Assembly: GCA_958496175.1 (NCBI GenBank)
Contig: OY292274.1
Coordinates: forward strand, 56,492,630 to 56,556,629
Length of the DNA stretch: 64,000 bases
Source: Sisyra terminalis
Lineage: Eukaryota; Arthropoda; Insecta; Neuroptera; Sisyridae
Direction of reading: 5' to 3'
Below are positions 1-12,779 of this stretch, piece by piece (the first letter of the stretch is position 1; every line of letters begins with the position of its first letter). A program made the translations under genes and the position numbers. The notes beneath the pieces are model-generated. The model had not been told where the DNA came from, did not search any database, and worked only from the letters and a program-made list of their open reading frames with translations.

Positions 1-3000
1 CACATACAAAAGAAAGACAAACAGTTCATTTTTCCGAAAGCTTTATTATATTGTATCGATATCCTTCCTCATCCCGTGGTATAACTCATAGTCTATCGAA
101 GCACCGAGAACCAAGTATTTATAAAATGATTGGTGACAAGCGTTTTGAACGAATGTCGCTACGCCCATTCGTTAACGACGCACGCGGTTTTTTGCTATCG
201 TAAGCACATTCGCAAGTTCTTACTTCTTTACGATCTTTCCAGATAAATCTGCTTTAAAACCTCCATTTCACAAATCAAATTAATTATTGGAACAATCCAA
301 AAAGAAAAAAAAAAGTTCTGTTCTGTATAGAAAGTTAATTCCATTGTGTGATACGAGCATATAAAGTAATTTTAGTAATTGCCATCATCTGCGAATGGGT
401 TTGGTCGTTATAACATAGATATACGTTACACTTCTTCCTTTAACTTGTCAGAATATAGCGATGGTGCTGATGCTGTTTCGGATGATGATAGTGGATGCTA
501 CAGAGGGATCTCTCGTTTGAATCCCCTTTTCACTGTTGAACACAATCTAATTTCCAGCAGCGGAAACAATATAGATAAGTGTATACATGTCAAGTTCATT
601 TCAACTAACGTTCTTCTGACTTTAAGCAAATATCAATCTTACCTTACATACATAATAAACTACCTGCTACCCTTAGATCTGTCGCTTACTATATCACTTA
701 AATCTGGCACATCCTATACAGGCATAGTTTTACAAAAGACTTTTTGCTATCACGAAACCATAACACTCAATAGAAATTTAATCGGTCTTTAATAAAAAGT
801 ATACTTTAGTTTCAAAATAAATTTCCTCCAAATCATAAATGGAATCTCTAGTTAGGATGAAAGATTTACGATTTTGAATTGAAAATATTATTACTGTACT
901 TTACATTAGTCGCAAAGTTATTCGTATATATTGTCTATTAAAATATGTATGACTGAAGACATTAACGCCTAGTTGAATTTCTTTTGCAACATTTCAAACG
1001 AATAATTCGCTGAAAATGTATGAATCGAGATAAAACAGTTGACACAGCAAATAATGCAAATAGCAAATATAGAAATAAAGTGATAAACAAATGCGAGGAT
1101 AACGGGGAACGGTGGAGGATTTTTCTTGATCGTTGGTTAGATATTTAGAATGACAGCTAGTATAGAGAACTACTAGCACTGAGTGTGAACTGTCTGTCTT
1201 TCTATAACTTGTGGAGTTGGGAGGTCCCCAGGGATCGTCTCTAGAAGCCATTTCCTGCATCGCACCATCATGCATCTGTCATATTCAAATGTCTGTGACT
1301 TAGATATAGAATGTATATTATTATTTTTATTATTTCCATACGATTGCACAGTTGAAAAATATGTCACAAAGGCGACTCTTTGCTCACTTTATGTTTTATT
1401 TTGTTTGAATACCTAAGTTCATATACCTAGCTAAATCATCAAATTTATTAAATATTTATTCTCTAAAACTATGTCACTTAAAATAATTCAGTAAATTTTA
1501 TTTTAACTTTTCCACTTGAAATCTGTCCATTCACTAGGCTATTACAAAAATTAAATGAATACTTTCAAATTTAAATATAAGCATTTGATTTGTTCCATTT
1601 TTGATGCAGAAACGCCAAAAGAAGAAGGCAAATTTTGGAAAAATCGTCAAATTCCAACAATGCTGAAGTCTCAAAAACATTTTCGTTAAAATTCATGAAA
1701 ATATGAAGTTGTAATCCTGTATAGTGATCAGCAGGTTTTAGCATAAGCAATTTTTGTTTTGAATGCTCCTAGCAGTGAATATTAACCAGATAGAGCTTTT
1801 AAAGCTTTCAAAGAAAATGCGATCTAACCTAAATGATGATCAAATAATATTCATTTGAATGTCGCCTATATAAATCAGGCAAAATAAATATTTTTATTAA
1901 ATTTCACAATACTCACTATTTCATTGTTCTCTTGTAACAATAAAAAGCTTCGTTTATGACGCTTTTATGTACATTGAAATGTTTGTCAAGCTATTTGTTT
2001 AAGACAAAATGATAAAATGGTAGCTATTTCTGAAATTCATTATTCATTTAATTAAATAACGAAAATATTGTCATTGACTTTTATTTGAATAGAGAATCAT
2101 TATATTGAAGTGTAAACACCATAATTAAAACAATTGTTGAGTAATTAAGATGTACAATATGGACTTCATTTTCTTGAGATATGTTATATTGTATTATACC
2201 TACATAAAAGTACCTATAGTATGTGCATGATATAATTGAGGGCCGGTTTAAATTGTCGGTGTTTTGTTGGTAATTGGTGTTCACAAGAAGCCATCATTGC
2301 AGTCAGCCATTTTGCATAGAAAATTGGTTGCATGGTAAGTGAGCATGAACGTTATAACATTTACCTTTCCCCTTTTCCATATATAGTATGTACATGTATA
2401 TTTATATATAAGGTTTATATGACACATTCATACTCATACATGGTAGGCTATATTGCACATACTCGTATATAATACATATGTAGATACATGCATTGTAAGG
2501 TGCGATCTGCTGAAGATAAGAGCGACTAATTGCTGAATACAAAACCACTTTGTTTGTTCTTAGGCTGCACGTTTTCGTATTGAAAATTACCTTTTAAGAA
2601 ACCCCTCAACGCGCGAATATGGAGTAACTATCCTACATGATAATTATGCATAATATTTAATGGTCTTCATGAGGTAAGATATGCATATAATATTTTCATA
2701 TAAAAACATAAAAAAATATAAAACCATTATTATGATAAAAACCTCAAAAAAATACTGTCGATATATTTGAGTTAATATAATTCTGCAACGCGGCATAATC
2801 CAGTTCTGTTCCCAATTGGAATTCAGGAACCACTTACTAATATTATTTCTGTTGAATGATTCATAACTCGGTGGATATACGCATTTCTAACGGGAGTGTA
2901 TTTGTGGTATAATATTTGGTTGAGTTCTATGCAATTCCAACTTCTCTTCATCTGTATGGAGGATGGTAGTACATAATTGATTCGAATGATATCTCGGTGC

Positions 3001-6000
3001 GTTATCCTAGTATTGCGTCGTGACTCGGAGGTGAAATTTGAGCACACTTATAAATTTATGTATGAAGATGGTGCAATATCATTATAATTTTTTCCTCAAT
3101 AACTAGGCGGTGTTGGAATTGTAAAATTTATAACGATTTGTTGACTATCCATCCATGTTACCATAAAACAATATCAATTTGCAAGCGTATATGTAAAGAA
3201 ATAGGAAATCACAACCAAATATCCACACATACATTTTCCAATAGGCAGGAAACAGGGAATCGGAGAGTAAAAAATGACGCAAGTCACCCCTTTGGGAAAA
3301 TATGCGAAATAGATTCAATGCATAGTGATTTTTATGATCATGTTGTGGAGAAGGGTAAGAGATGAGATAAGATCTAAAATTGGTCCCAGTTTCCCCTTTT
3401 TCAAAGAAATTGTCTTATTTATTTCTTTTCATATTACATTATTCTTGTATTCTGAAATGGTTTCGAATAGAAATGTAAAGGGACATAGAGGTAAAAGGAA
3501 AAAAATAATTTGTTTTGTTTTGTGGCTTCAAAAAAATATACATTGCATTATTATATATGCACGGCGGTTTTTCCATGTGTGCAAGTTTTTGCATACTATT
3601 TGTGGACAGATACCAATACCACACACGTCAGAAGAATGACGAGTGAAATTAATATTGAAAAATGTTATTATGATATAGTGAAATTTTGCAGAAAATACGT
3701 TTATTTAGTGCTTTAATTTCTGAATAATTACTCACTAAAAAAAAACATTTTGTATTAAATATCTCTGGTAAATAATGAAAAACATATTAGCAGTTCAAGA
3801 TCAAATTTTTAATAAAAAAATTTCATAAAAAAAACATTATTTACCCCACTTTTTGGCTTAGATGCAGTTCAAAATACAGACAATGTTATATCGCTACTAA
3901 TACTAAGCGTTATAAACTTTTCATTAGCTAAAAAATTTACTCAATTTTTATGGTACAATAATATTTGATTCGCTTTATTAATAAATAATTTTTATAGCTT
4001 GACAAAATTGATGCACTTTACAATTATGTGGAATAATATAAGCTTCCATAAATTTTCCGAGTTGTATGAAAATTTTTAGATAAGTGCAATTTCAATTTGT
4101 TTTTTCAGTTTGAAAGTTTAATTTCTATCCTACGTATTTGCTATGCAAAGGAGAATATCGTACAAACGTCGCCAAATTAAGTTCCTAAAGAATTTCTAAT
4201 TAATTTTTTTCATAATTATTCTTTGAGCGCTATCCTCTACACTTTCGGTCAAAAGATATCTACAGAAAGAGAAATGGAACATGAAAATAATAGAAACTGG
4301 AAATATGTATTTTTGCTATTCTATTGCTATTGCTATTCTTAGCCGCACTTGTCTTGTATTTATTACAGATATGTTGCCTGAATTATCAATTCAATTCTAT
4401 CGGTTAACCAATAGAATCAATACAAATAGTCATTCTTTATGTCTAATTCCACACTGGTCTATTTATCTTTCTTAACTAAAAGTGCAATATAATTGCATAA
4501 GTACAACTCTGAAAATATTATTAAAATATATGATTTTTTTAAGGAAAAAGAATTATTAGAAACTTTTAAGTTAAAACTTTTTTTTTTTCAAATAAATTGC
4601 ACAATCTGCATAGGGTTGCAATAGGGTTGCATTCGATCCATAGACAATCATATGTAAGCACTTGTCCCAGTAGATTAGTGCTGTATAAGTACAAAGATTT
4701 TTAACAATCTATAACAACAATTACAATAATCATAGTTCTTATAGAGATAACAACAATCATAAAGACAATTAACAGGAGCAATAAGAATAATAATAATAAT
4801 AGTCTATAATAAAAATATCAATGCTAATAATAATGTGAAACATTAATTTATAAGTAATATATAAAAATAAGGCTATATAAGTCGAAATAATAATTTGGCA
4901 ATAAATAGTTAATAGGAATATTTGTTTAGTTACAAAATCTATCAGGCAAATCTAATACATTCCATTTTTGTAACCTTCTTATCATCTTACTGTTGTCCAT
5001 TAAGTTTAAATTAAAACTTTGAATTGAAATTATTATTTTTCTGTTTCTCAACGAGAATAAAGAATTTTTAAGGATGAATAAGATTAATAATTAATGGAAA
5101 AGATTGTCACTGCAACTGTTTAAACAATGATACTTCATTGGTACTGTATGAATTTCATTTTTCCAATTTTAATGGAAGACAACCAAAGCTTTTTTTTTGC
5201 TGTCTTTTTGAATATTTTAGTCATTTTAAATCGCTATTTAAGGATGCAAGTTACGATTCATATTGTTATTATTATACAAGAGACATATAATAATAGTCAT
5301 ATAGCTCCACAACACTTCCTGCTTATGATCTGCATGTCATGTCGACTTGTGTGCACTTCCGTTTGTATATATGCTGCGCTGTTTGCTATTTCGTTGTTTC
5401 GCTTCTTCTACACTGATGTGCTTTTCTCATCATCAACATCGTCGTCATTTCGCTTTTCTGTTCTTCAGCTTTTCCTGCGTTTATCATTATTATTATTACT
5501 ATACCACAACGGTTATCAATCCTTTCATTGCTTACATTTCCTGCAGGTACCATTTTCTCATACCTTTCCGTTGTTATGTTTGTCTTTTACATGTTCATAT
5601 ATTTCAACAGTGTCGTATATTATGGAAATTAGAAGAATGAAATTTTATATGTAAATTTCATAAATCGTTTAAGTACATATATAAAATAAGCAAGTACCTT
5701 TGTCATTTCATTATCATGTCATTTTAATTTCTTCGTTTAGAGTTTAAAACAAAAAATTGAAACACTACAAAATATGTATGAAAAAGTTAAGTGGCACATT
5801 TTCTATGACGAATTCAAATATTTCTCAAAGCTAGCAAGTAGTTGTACATTCTTAATTAACAATACAACGACCGTGTTTAGAATGACGGAAGTTCTGAAGA
5901 CATTCGTCAGTTGGATTGGGGGAGGGTAATATACCTGTCATTTATGCAAAACATCAGATGCATACCAGTGAGTACATCTGCAAAATGTAATGCATAAATA

Positions 6001-6650
6001 ATCCTTAACAAATTGCTATTGTATGGAGCTGCAAGTTCAACAAGAAGCGAAAAGTCTACATGGTCCTCATTTTAATTACCATGAATAACAACCGTGAATA
6101 TCTTTGTTGTTCTTACTCTAACTTCACAGGAAAACGAATCTGATTGTAAACTTTTACTCTTATTGGTTTAAATGATGAAGAATTTATTTTATAGCAAACT
6201 TGCATAACACGAAAATGTATTTCTTAACAAAATTAAATTGTATTCTTCACGTGGTTAAATTTGATTTACAACTTCGTAAGTTGATGGTGAGAAAAGGCGG
6301 GAACATGCATTTTATTATTAACTTTACTATTTTCTTAAATGTTTCAAACCAAGTAATCGTAAAAAAAAATGTTTTATTAAATCTATTATTAAGAAGTAGT
6401 AAAATCTTATATGTGTTACAGAGCATGTTAATTCTTTTTATTTCTCTCCTAAATTATGTTTTGAACGCTACAAGCTTGAAATTCGTAAGTACTACGAATA
6501 TCTAATAGGAGTACATAATGTGTTTTCTTTTTGTGTGTTCTTCAAAGTCTTATGCATATTTATGAAAGTGAACATTATTATGTCTGTTCCTAATTAAATT
6601 TTGTTGTTACATATTGTTAAATTTATTGTGAAATTTGAATTTTTTATTTT
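1..6650. other. AT-rich non-coding DNA, probably hth intron or 3' side
   Basis: No exon, RNA gene or mobile element could be supported. The stretch holds short runs such as TGCTATTC-type repeats near 4315-4340, a doubled atagggttgca near 4607-4632 and AAT-rich simple sequence near 4700-4860. Two longer open frames here (379-792 with a TTG start, 5127-5654) lack recognisable domains and are treated as chance. Confidence 0.5.
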
Positions 6651-6710
6651 TTATCGGTAATGAGGTGGTACTGTACGTACATTGAAAGTGGTGGAAATGT
6701 TAGGTGTGCA

Positions 6711-6797
6711 GTGGTCATGGCCGCCTCTGATACGCGAACCGCCGCCAAGTCGCGGAGGCGATAGGCGGCGCTGTTCACGGCCATGGCCCACTCGCAA
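6711..6797. repeat. GC-rich imperfect foldback island
   Basis: About 85 bp of GC- and CpG-rich sequence in AT-rich surroundings. The outer arms are GTGGTCATGGCCG (from 6711) and CGGCCATGGCCCAC (near 6778-6791). The inner arms are GAACCGCCGCC and GGCGGCGCTGTTC, so the block can fold into a nested hairpin. Short frames run through it on both strands: a minus-strand 51-codon frame at 6651-6806 and a plus-strand 15-codon frame starting in good context at 6717. No convincing splice sites flank it. It may be a structured regulatory island, a decayed element or an unrecognised exon. Confidence 0.45.
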
Positions 6798-6930
6798 CCT
6801 GTCCATACTTCGACCAGTTGAAACCTCCGTTACGAAAGAACCTTACAATATCAAGTCTTACAACTTAGCAAACTAATTTCGATGAGAACAAAACAGTTTC
6901 AGCGAAAATCGGAAAATGAAGTTTAAGGGC

Positions 6931-6973
6931 TCGGTTTCGGTAAAAAGTCGGCCTAAGCTACGACCGAAACCGA
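6931..6973. repeat. 11-bp perfect hairpin TCGGTTTCGGT / ACCGAAACCGA
   Basis: Perfect 11-bp inverted repeat with a 21-base loop, about 130 bp from the GC-rich foldback. No function recognised. Confidence 0.6.
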
Positions 6974-7573
6974 AACTCATGAGCTTTCATGTGATCATGG
7001 GAAAAAGCTCTGTTCCACCGATTTAGACGAAGTCTTTGGTATGGTAACTAAACTATTAACCACAAATATTAATTCAAGTTCACTTACAACTACCTAACAA
7101 GTATAGAAACTAAACATTACTGTACAAAATACAGTAGGTATTATAGTACAAAATTATTGTCTAAAATAACTAGAGAAGCAAAACTTTTCAGTTTTCCCCC
7201 AAAGTTCAAAATCTGGATTTTCTTCATTGTCAACTTATGGCGACAAATAATTTCCATGAATGAACATTTTTGGAGTTGTAATCAAAGAAATTATGTCAGG
7301 AATTTGGATAGGAAACTTGCATTAGCTTTTCCTAAGACAATTGCAAAAATTCCGACGAAACGTAAATTTCGAAATTGTTAGATTGGCCTTCAAAATTGAT
7401 CCCAATTTCCGTGATTTTCTTTTAGTTACAGTCTAATAGATGAGCATTAAGAAAAGAAATTTAAAAAAATTATATTTTTTAATTTTGAAAATCCTTTATC
7501 AATAGTAAAATGTTAGTCTTGAACAAAAAGTCATTCATACTATAAAGTTGATATTGGCAAAATTTTAAAAGGA

Positions 7574-7625
7574 TATAGTATGTAATGTAATGTAAAGTAA
7601 CGAAATGTAATGTAACGAAAAGTAA
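7574..7625. repeat. degenerate TAATG-type microsatellite
   Basis: A run of gtaatgtaatgtaaagtaacg-like units, imperfect 5-6 bp period. Confidence 0.7.
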
Positions 7626-7868
7626 GTATAGGACGTAGGTGCAAGGAAATACACAAATTTTAATTTAATTTAAGCCGAAGATCCTCGGAGATCATGTATT
7701 TTGTAGGTCCTATTTGCTAGTAAACAAGATAACTAGTTTTTTAACTGAGAAGAAAAGCTCATCATTTTTGCCAATTGTAAGCTACAATAGTTTTGGGAAC
7801 TAAGTTGGTATAGCGTTCACCATATAGTCCTGCTTTTTCAATCTATATAATATCATTTGATTGTGTTT

Positions 7869-8295
7869 CAAGCAGAGCTTTTAAATTCAGCTTTTTTGTA
7901 TATGTTAGAGTTCCCAATTATAATAGCCAACCTATTGATTTTAAAATTATAAACCTTAAGAACCTTCTAAGGTACGATAGAAATGAAAAGTTTCAAATTG
8001 TAATCAGATTAAAACAATTACGAGGAAAAAAATGTTTATGTTAAATAAAATATAAAAATGATTTTTTTAAGAGAGTGCATAAAAGATAACTCAAATAAGC
8101 AAAGCTTTTAAACTCTGAATTTTTTGAATAATATGTTAGAATTTCCCATTAAATTAGCCCATCTATTGGTCATAAATTTAAGGTACTACAAAAATGAACA
8201 GTTTTAAATGTTAATCAGATTTCCACAATAACAAGCCAAAAAACGATTATTTTTGGTAAAATATTATTACGAAAGTGATTTTTTAAGAGAATGAA
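7869..8295 (+). repeat. diverged tandem duplication (two copies of about 200-210 bp)
   Basis: Copy 1 (about 7869-8080) and copy 2 (about 8096-8295) share a series of matching blocks in the same order: aagc(a)agcttttaaa, tatgttagartttccca, attagccNacctattg, aatcagattNNNaca, and tgatttttttaagagaRtg. The copies are clearly diverged with small indels. Copy 2 ends directly at the left terminus of the Tc1-like element at 8296. Confidence 0.7.
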
Positions 8296-8907
8296 CAGTC
8301 CTTGGCCATATTATTAGACGAACTTAAAATTTCATACAAAATGGACATATTCCACTAAATTAAATTTAATACTGTTTACTTTTAAAATTGTAAAAAGTTG
8401 TATTGACTTTAAAGAAATATATTTTCTAGATAAGGGTAAAATCTTATTTATTATCCCTATTACACTTTTGGATAATAGCCTTGATTTGAAACCCACTGAA
8501 AGTATGTGGAAATCGCTGAAGAAAAAAGTAGGTAAAGAGGTGGTCACAACAGAAAAATAGTCCTTAGAAAAAATATTCACGAATGGAATCATCATCCATA
8601 AATATAGCAGACGGTATTGTCCTACATAGACAGCATACTGTGCAGAATGGGAACTTAAATATCAGTAAACGAGCTTTCAATTCAGTTCAGCACGCCATAA
8701 TTAAGAAGATGTTTAATTAATTTGATGGTTAACATTTATTTTTTAGTAAATATGATTTTTGGTCACGCTAGTTGGCAATAAGTGTAATAAATAAAATTTG
8801 TACAGGAAAGTTAAACCCAATCAAAAATATGGACCCAAAATAAAAAAGCTTTTACTTCAGGTTTTGTACAAAGCCTATAGTACGTCTATTAATATGGCCA
8901 GGGACTG
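8296..8907 (+). mobile_element. Tc1-like DNA transposon, internally deleted and decayed
   Basis: The left end is CAGTCCTTGGCCATATTATT (8296 onward). The right end, read on the opposite strand from 8907, is CAGTCCCTGGCCATATTAAT, so the terminal inverted repeats are nearly identical for over 20 bp. The right flank is TA (8908-8909), the usual Tc1/mariner target; the left flank is AA, presumably mutated. Inside, the plus strand at about 8459-8560 reads LDNSLDLKPTESMWKSLKKK. This corresponds to the conserved DLNPIE..W region of Tc1 transposases with the third catalytic acidic residue (Glu near 8498-8500). It ends in a stop (TAG at about 8558). At 612 bp it lacks most of the transposase and cannot be autonomous. 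Confidence 0.85.
8459..8560 (+). pseudogene. Tc1-like transposase C-terminal remnant
   Basis: Short open segment with the pattern DLKPTE..W..LK..V, aligning with the last catalytic motif of Tc1-family DDE transposases. The two upstream catalytic Asp regions and the DNA-binding domain are absent. A TAG stop follows, and downstream similarity (C..T...EWELKY) is only weak and out of frame. Confidence 0.75.
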
Positions 8908-9660
8908 TATGTACAATTGATAACTCATTGTGATATAAAAAAGCTTTAAATTTCAAAAAGAACCATTTGATAGTAAACTGTAGAAAAAAATGTAAACTAT
9001 AATTGGGAAGTAATGTTTGCATCGATCTTTTTGGAAATGACTTTTTACAAATTTCCATTTAAAAATTACTTTTCCGGCTCAATTTCGTACTTTCGTATAT
9101 ATTTACATAAATAAGTATTGATAGTTTGAAAAGATATGAGTTTAAAGTGTCGTTGAAATCAAAACATAAATTTGCGTTTCGGTAAGCTTTTAAAAATTGC
9201 TTAGAGCTTTTTTATTGTTTGCTAAGTTATATCTATACCTACTTCTACTAGTTATTCGTTACTTTACAATATAAATGGTAACTGATTGGTCTTTAAACTA
9301 AACCGCATTTTCTTGAAACTACAAAAGAGATTATACGACTATCCAAAAGATATAATCAAAACGTTACAACTGTCGCTACGGCCAAATATTCCAAATAGCT
9401 TTAATAACGATATTATTCGAAGATACCGGATAGCTTGTAATATTTAAAGTTCCATTTGCTTTCAGCAACTGATTGTTTTTTGTGGTAGTTCTACAGAGAG
9501 AATTTGAACCCGTGTCATCTGATGTATTTAGTTTCTCTGTTGGCGTGTGTTACAGTGATAAGCCGAGTACTCTGTCACTGGTGACGTTATCAGTTCCTGG
9601 GACGTAATACGTTTAGTAGCACACACTGCACACACCACCATGATCGTCAATTCACAGGAC

Positions 9661-9690
9661 ATATATACATATATATATATATATACATTC
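9661..9690. repeat. (AT)n microsatellite
   Basis: Alternating AT run interrupted by single C bases. Confidence 0.85.
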
Positions 9691-10102
9691 AGGACGAAAA
9701 CGTCGCCGTCCTTTTCATCATATCGCACATTTAAAGGAATCCCCAAATAATTACAGTTCGTCTCAATTCATAACCAAATCACCTTCATCATAATATAACC
9801 AGTTTAGAAAATTGCTCCTTACCCCACACTCAGCGGGAGCTCTTTCATTTATCATAATGTGCTAATAACATGCTGAATCTAAAGAGGGTTTTATCGTTTA
9901 TGAGTTCATTATAGTGGTTCCAGTCAAAATATTATACAATTTATAAGTGGGTACCTTACATTAGTGATATTAATGTTATATGAGGTAAAACATGTTCGAC
10001 AATCGATCAATCGCTATTTTTTTTATTGCTAAACATGGCGAATACATTTTCCAATTGTCTTAACGCCTGTAATGAAGTGAAGCAGTTAAATGTACAGGAA
10101 TA

Positions 10103-10123
10103 CGAATTCATTGAATGAATTCG
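10103..10123. repeat. 21-nt perfect palindrome
   Basis: Arms CGAATTCATT and AATGAATTCG around a central G. It contains two EcoRI-type GAATTC sites. Function unknown. Confidence 0.7.
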
Positions 10124-12721
10124 ATCCTTGTTTAATTCATATAGTTTTTATCTTTTCATTTCTGGTAGGATATGTGTATATGCATTGTCGCCAGCTGCAT
10201 GTCGTTGTGTTGAGGTTATGTATTGTTCTCGTAGTACGTGCTTATAGGTTATGTTTTGTTATAGACGATTTACGTTATTGTTTGTTTCTGTTTGATCAAT
10301 AAACAAAAGAATCAGTGTTCGGTTGTTTGTAGCGTCCATTGTCGATAAAATTGATCATGTTATTGGCTCGTTATACTAAATGTAAACTGTTTTGTTTTAG
10401 TATATATCTGGCATTATGTTATATTACTTGTATCTGTTTCCTTTTTGTACTACATTCAAGGTTTTTAATAATATCAAAACAGAAGTAATCACAAGTTAGT
10501 TTAAGAAAAATCAGAAAAAAATATTTCGGAAAAATTAGTAGATTAACACTTCGTTATGTAGCAGCGTTTTATAACTCCATTTTAGCGCCATTTTAACAGA
10601 ACGTAATTGCTGTGTAATGGTCAAATATAATTGTTGCTTTTTACAAGGATGTGGTTCATGTAAAGATTCTATCAAGGCGGGGTTAGACTAAACGTATATT
10701 TAAAAGTTATAAAAATAAAGTTGATTCGCCTCGTGGATTCCGTAAAGAATGTTGTTGTTCATATAGAAAAAAATCGAGGACTTAAGCGAATGAGAAACTT
10801 TATATTTTATGTAATCGGTGCATGAACCTTCAATCATTTTGTATGTGGTTATTATTTTATTATAAACCATCATTACAACTTTGTACACGGCTCCGTCAAG
10901 TTGCTTTCCTTACCTCGTGTTGATCTTGGTCATGCAATACAAGAACTCGAACCAATCACGATGTACCTACATACGGCACAAACCTCACCAATAATTTACC
11001 TTCCAATGCAAGCCCAGAATGAAGAGTGAAAAAAGTAATTGTCCAATATTATATAATTAGCGCATTAACGAAATTATAGAGCCTAAGAAATGATGCATTT
11101 ATTTCAGCCAAAAACAACACCGCGCCATAGGTAATACAATTTTCAATCATTTCTGCTTCGATATTGAATTAAACCAATTGTGGTTTTCCGTGAGAAACAA
11201 GACATATTTAAATAATTACCAACATTTATTATTTCAATGAAATGAGTCCCGGACCGCTATCGTCGTACCCTTCCATTTGGAGAATTTAATATCATTAAAA
11301 CCAGAATGAGAGTGGAAGTAAATTTTTTATAAAAATTCAGAATATTTGCCGCAGGATTTACCTCAATTTGCGTGTGTAACATACAAGTTTCTACTTAATT
11401 GTGTTGATAATACGATAAATATCCACTTCTAAACTTTTCTCTATTGATACAAAGAAAATTTAATAGTTGGAAAATAGTCAAGAACACGAATAATGACGGT
11501 TATTATTATTGAAAAAGCTACAATTGGATTAATTTTGTACTTGATATTAAAACCAAATAATTGACTTTTCAAACTTGAAACAAAAATTGTTACAATCTTT
11601 AATCATTGCTTTTAGTTCTCGATTTTTATAAATACGATAAGCTTACTCCATAAATGCAATTTAAGTAAACAAAAGTGAGTCAACGAAAAAAGGATAAATG
11701 TACAAAATGTATGCATACAGTCATAGAGATAATGTTTGTCCTGATTGTATTTAATGCAGCGTTGGCTATCATCAACTACCAATAAACTTATATGCTTGCC
11801 TCCCCTTCTGCTCAACTAAAACGTAAAACGATTATATTCATCCTCTGGCTTTATACAAATTATGTATTAAAATATATCCTAAAGATCAGTTCGGGGGCTT
11901 TTTGTCAATATTAAGCAGAGCTGGACACATTAATGGTGTTTATTTAGGGGTTGATTTTTTTTTTTGAGACTAGTAAAGGCAATGAAAAAGCATTGAACTT
12001 TCAACAATTTGCTTAAATTAAATACCCTTTAACATGTAATATTAATATCTTGTTTGAAATAATTTATTGAGGAAATAGTGTGGTTCTATCACCTGTGCTT
12101 AAACTTTTTTGGGGTCTCAAAGATTCGAGATGGTTTTTAAAATTTTGTATTTATTAAAGAAATTTTGATCACAGCAGTTGTTGACTGTTGAAAGTTAAGA
12201 AATTCAAAGAAAAGAATAAATAATATAGTAAAATAATTTGAACTTACTAAAGTATTAACAAAAGATTTCAGATCCAATTATATATCAATGAATAGGGAAA
12301 TAATGCAATTCAAAGTGCTACACTAGCCAAATTGTCAAAATAAGCAATCACACTATTTTTTTCATATAATTTCTGTAAAAATTGTTTTACATATAAATCA
12401 AGGTTTTCCGGAAAATCGTGCCGATTTTGAATGGAAATTGAAACGCGGTATTCATTTAAATGTTGGTTAAATATTGTTAAAATTTACTCTGTTCTATAAT
12501 TTTTTTATTGTTCTGACAACTTAAAAATTTCGTCATTCCGAATATCATAGATTTTTAGGGGAAAATTTAGACTTGTCTTTATGTCATTGTACGAAAATCG
12601 GCACTAACTATTCGGATAACCACATACTATATTTAAGGCTTAAGTGGCTTTTGTATAGGCCACTTTTTGTCTTCTCATCATCTCCTATATTGTTTCTAAT
12701 TTATTTAATCGCTAAATTTTT

Positions 12722-12772
12722 CTCCGGGTTTTCAATAAAATTCTCCGGTTTAAGTGCTAGTGAAGTAGAAAT
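12722..12772 (+). repeat. dispersed repeat copy A (shared with 39490-39539)
   Basis: CTCCGGGTTTTCAATAAAAT followed by TYTCCGG and a related tail (gctaRtNaagtaRa) occurs here and at 39490-39539 in the same orientation, 27 kb apart. It is probably a fragment of an unidentified interspersed repeat. Confidence 0.7.
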
Positions 12773-12779
12773 ATGATAA

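Larger units (their letters stand above)
8910..12720. other. AT-rich non-coding DNA, probably intron of hth
   Basis: No exon recognised. It contains a TA dinucleotide run at 9661-9690, a 21-nt perfect palindrome at 10103-10123, and a 7-bp hairpin AAGTGGC/GCCACTT around 12640-12665. Higher-complexity stretches at 9530-9660 have no recognised content. Confidence 0.5.

Noticed and set aside
379..792. 137-codon plus-strand frame
   Set aside because: No ATG (TTG start), no recognisable domain or flanking splice signals.
5127..5654. 175-codon plus-strand open frame, the longest in the window
   Set aside because: Phe/Ser/Leu-rich translation of T-rich low-complexity DNA; no domain, no splice context, not on the hth strand.
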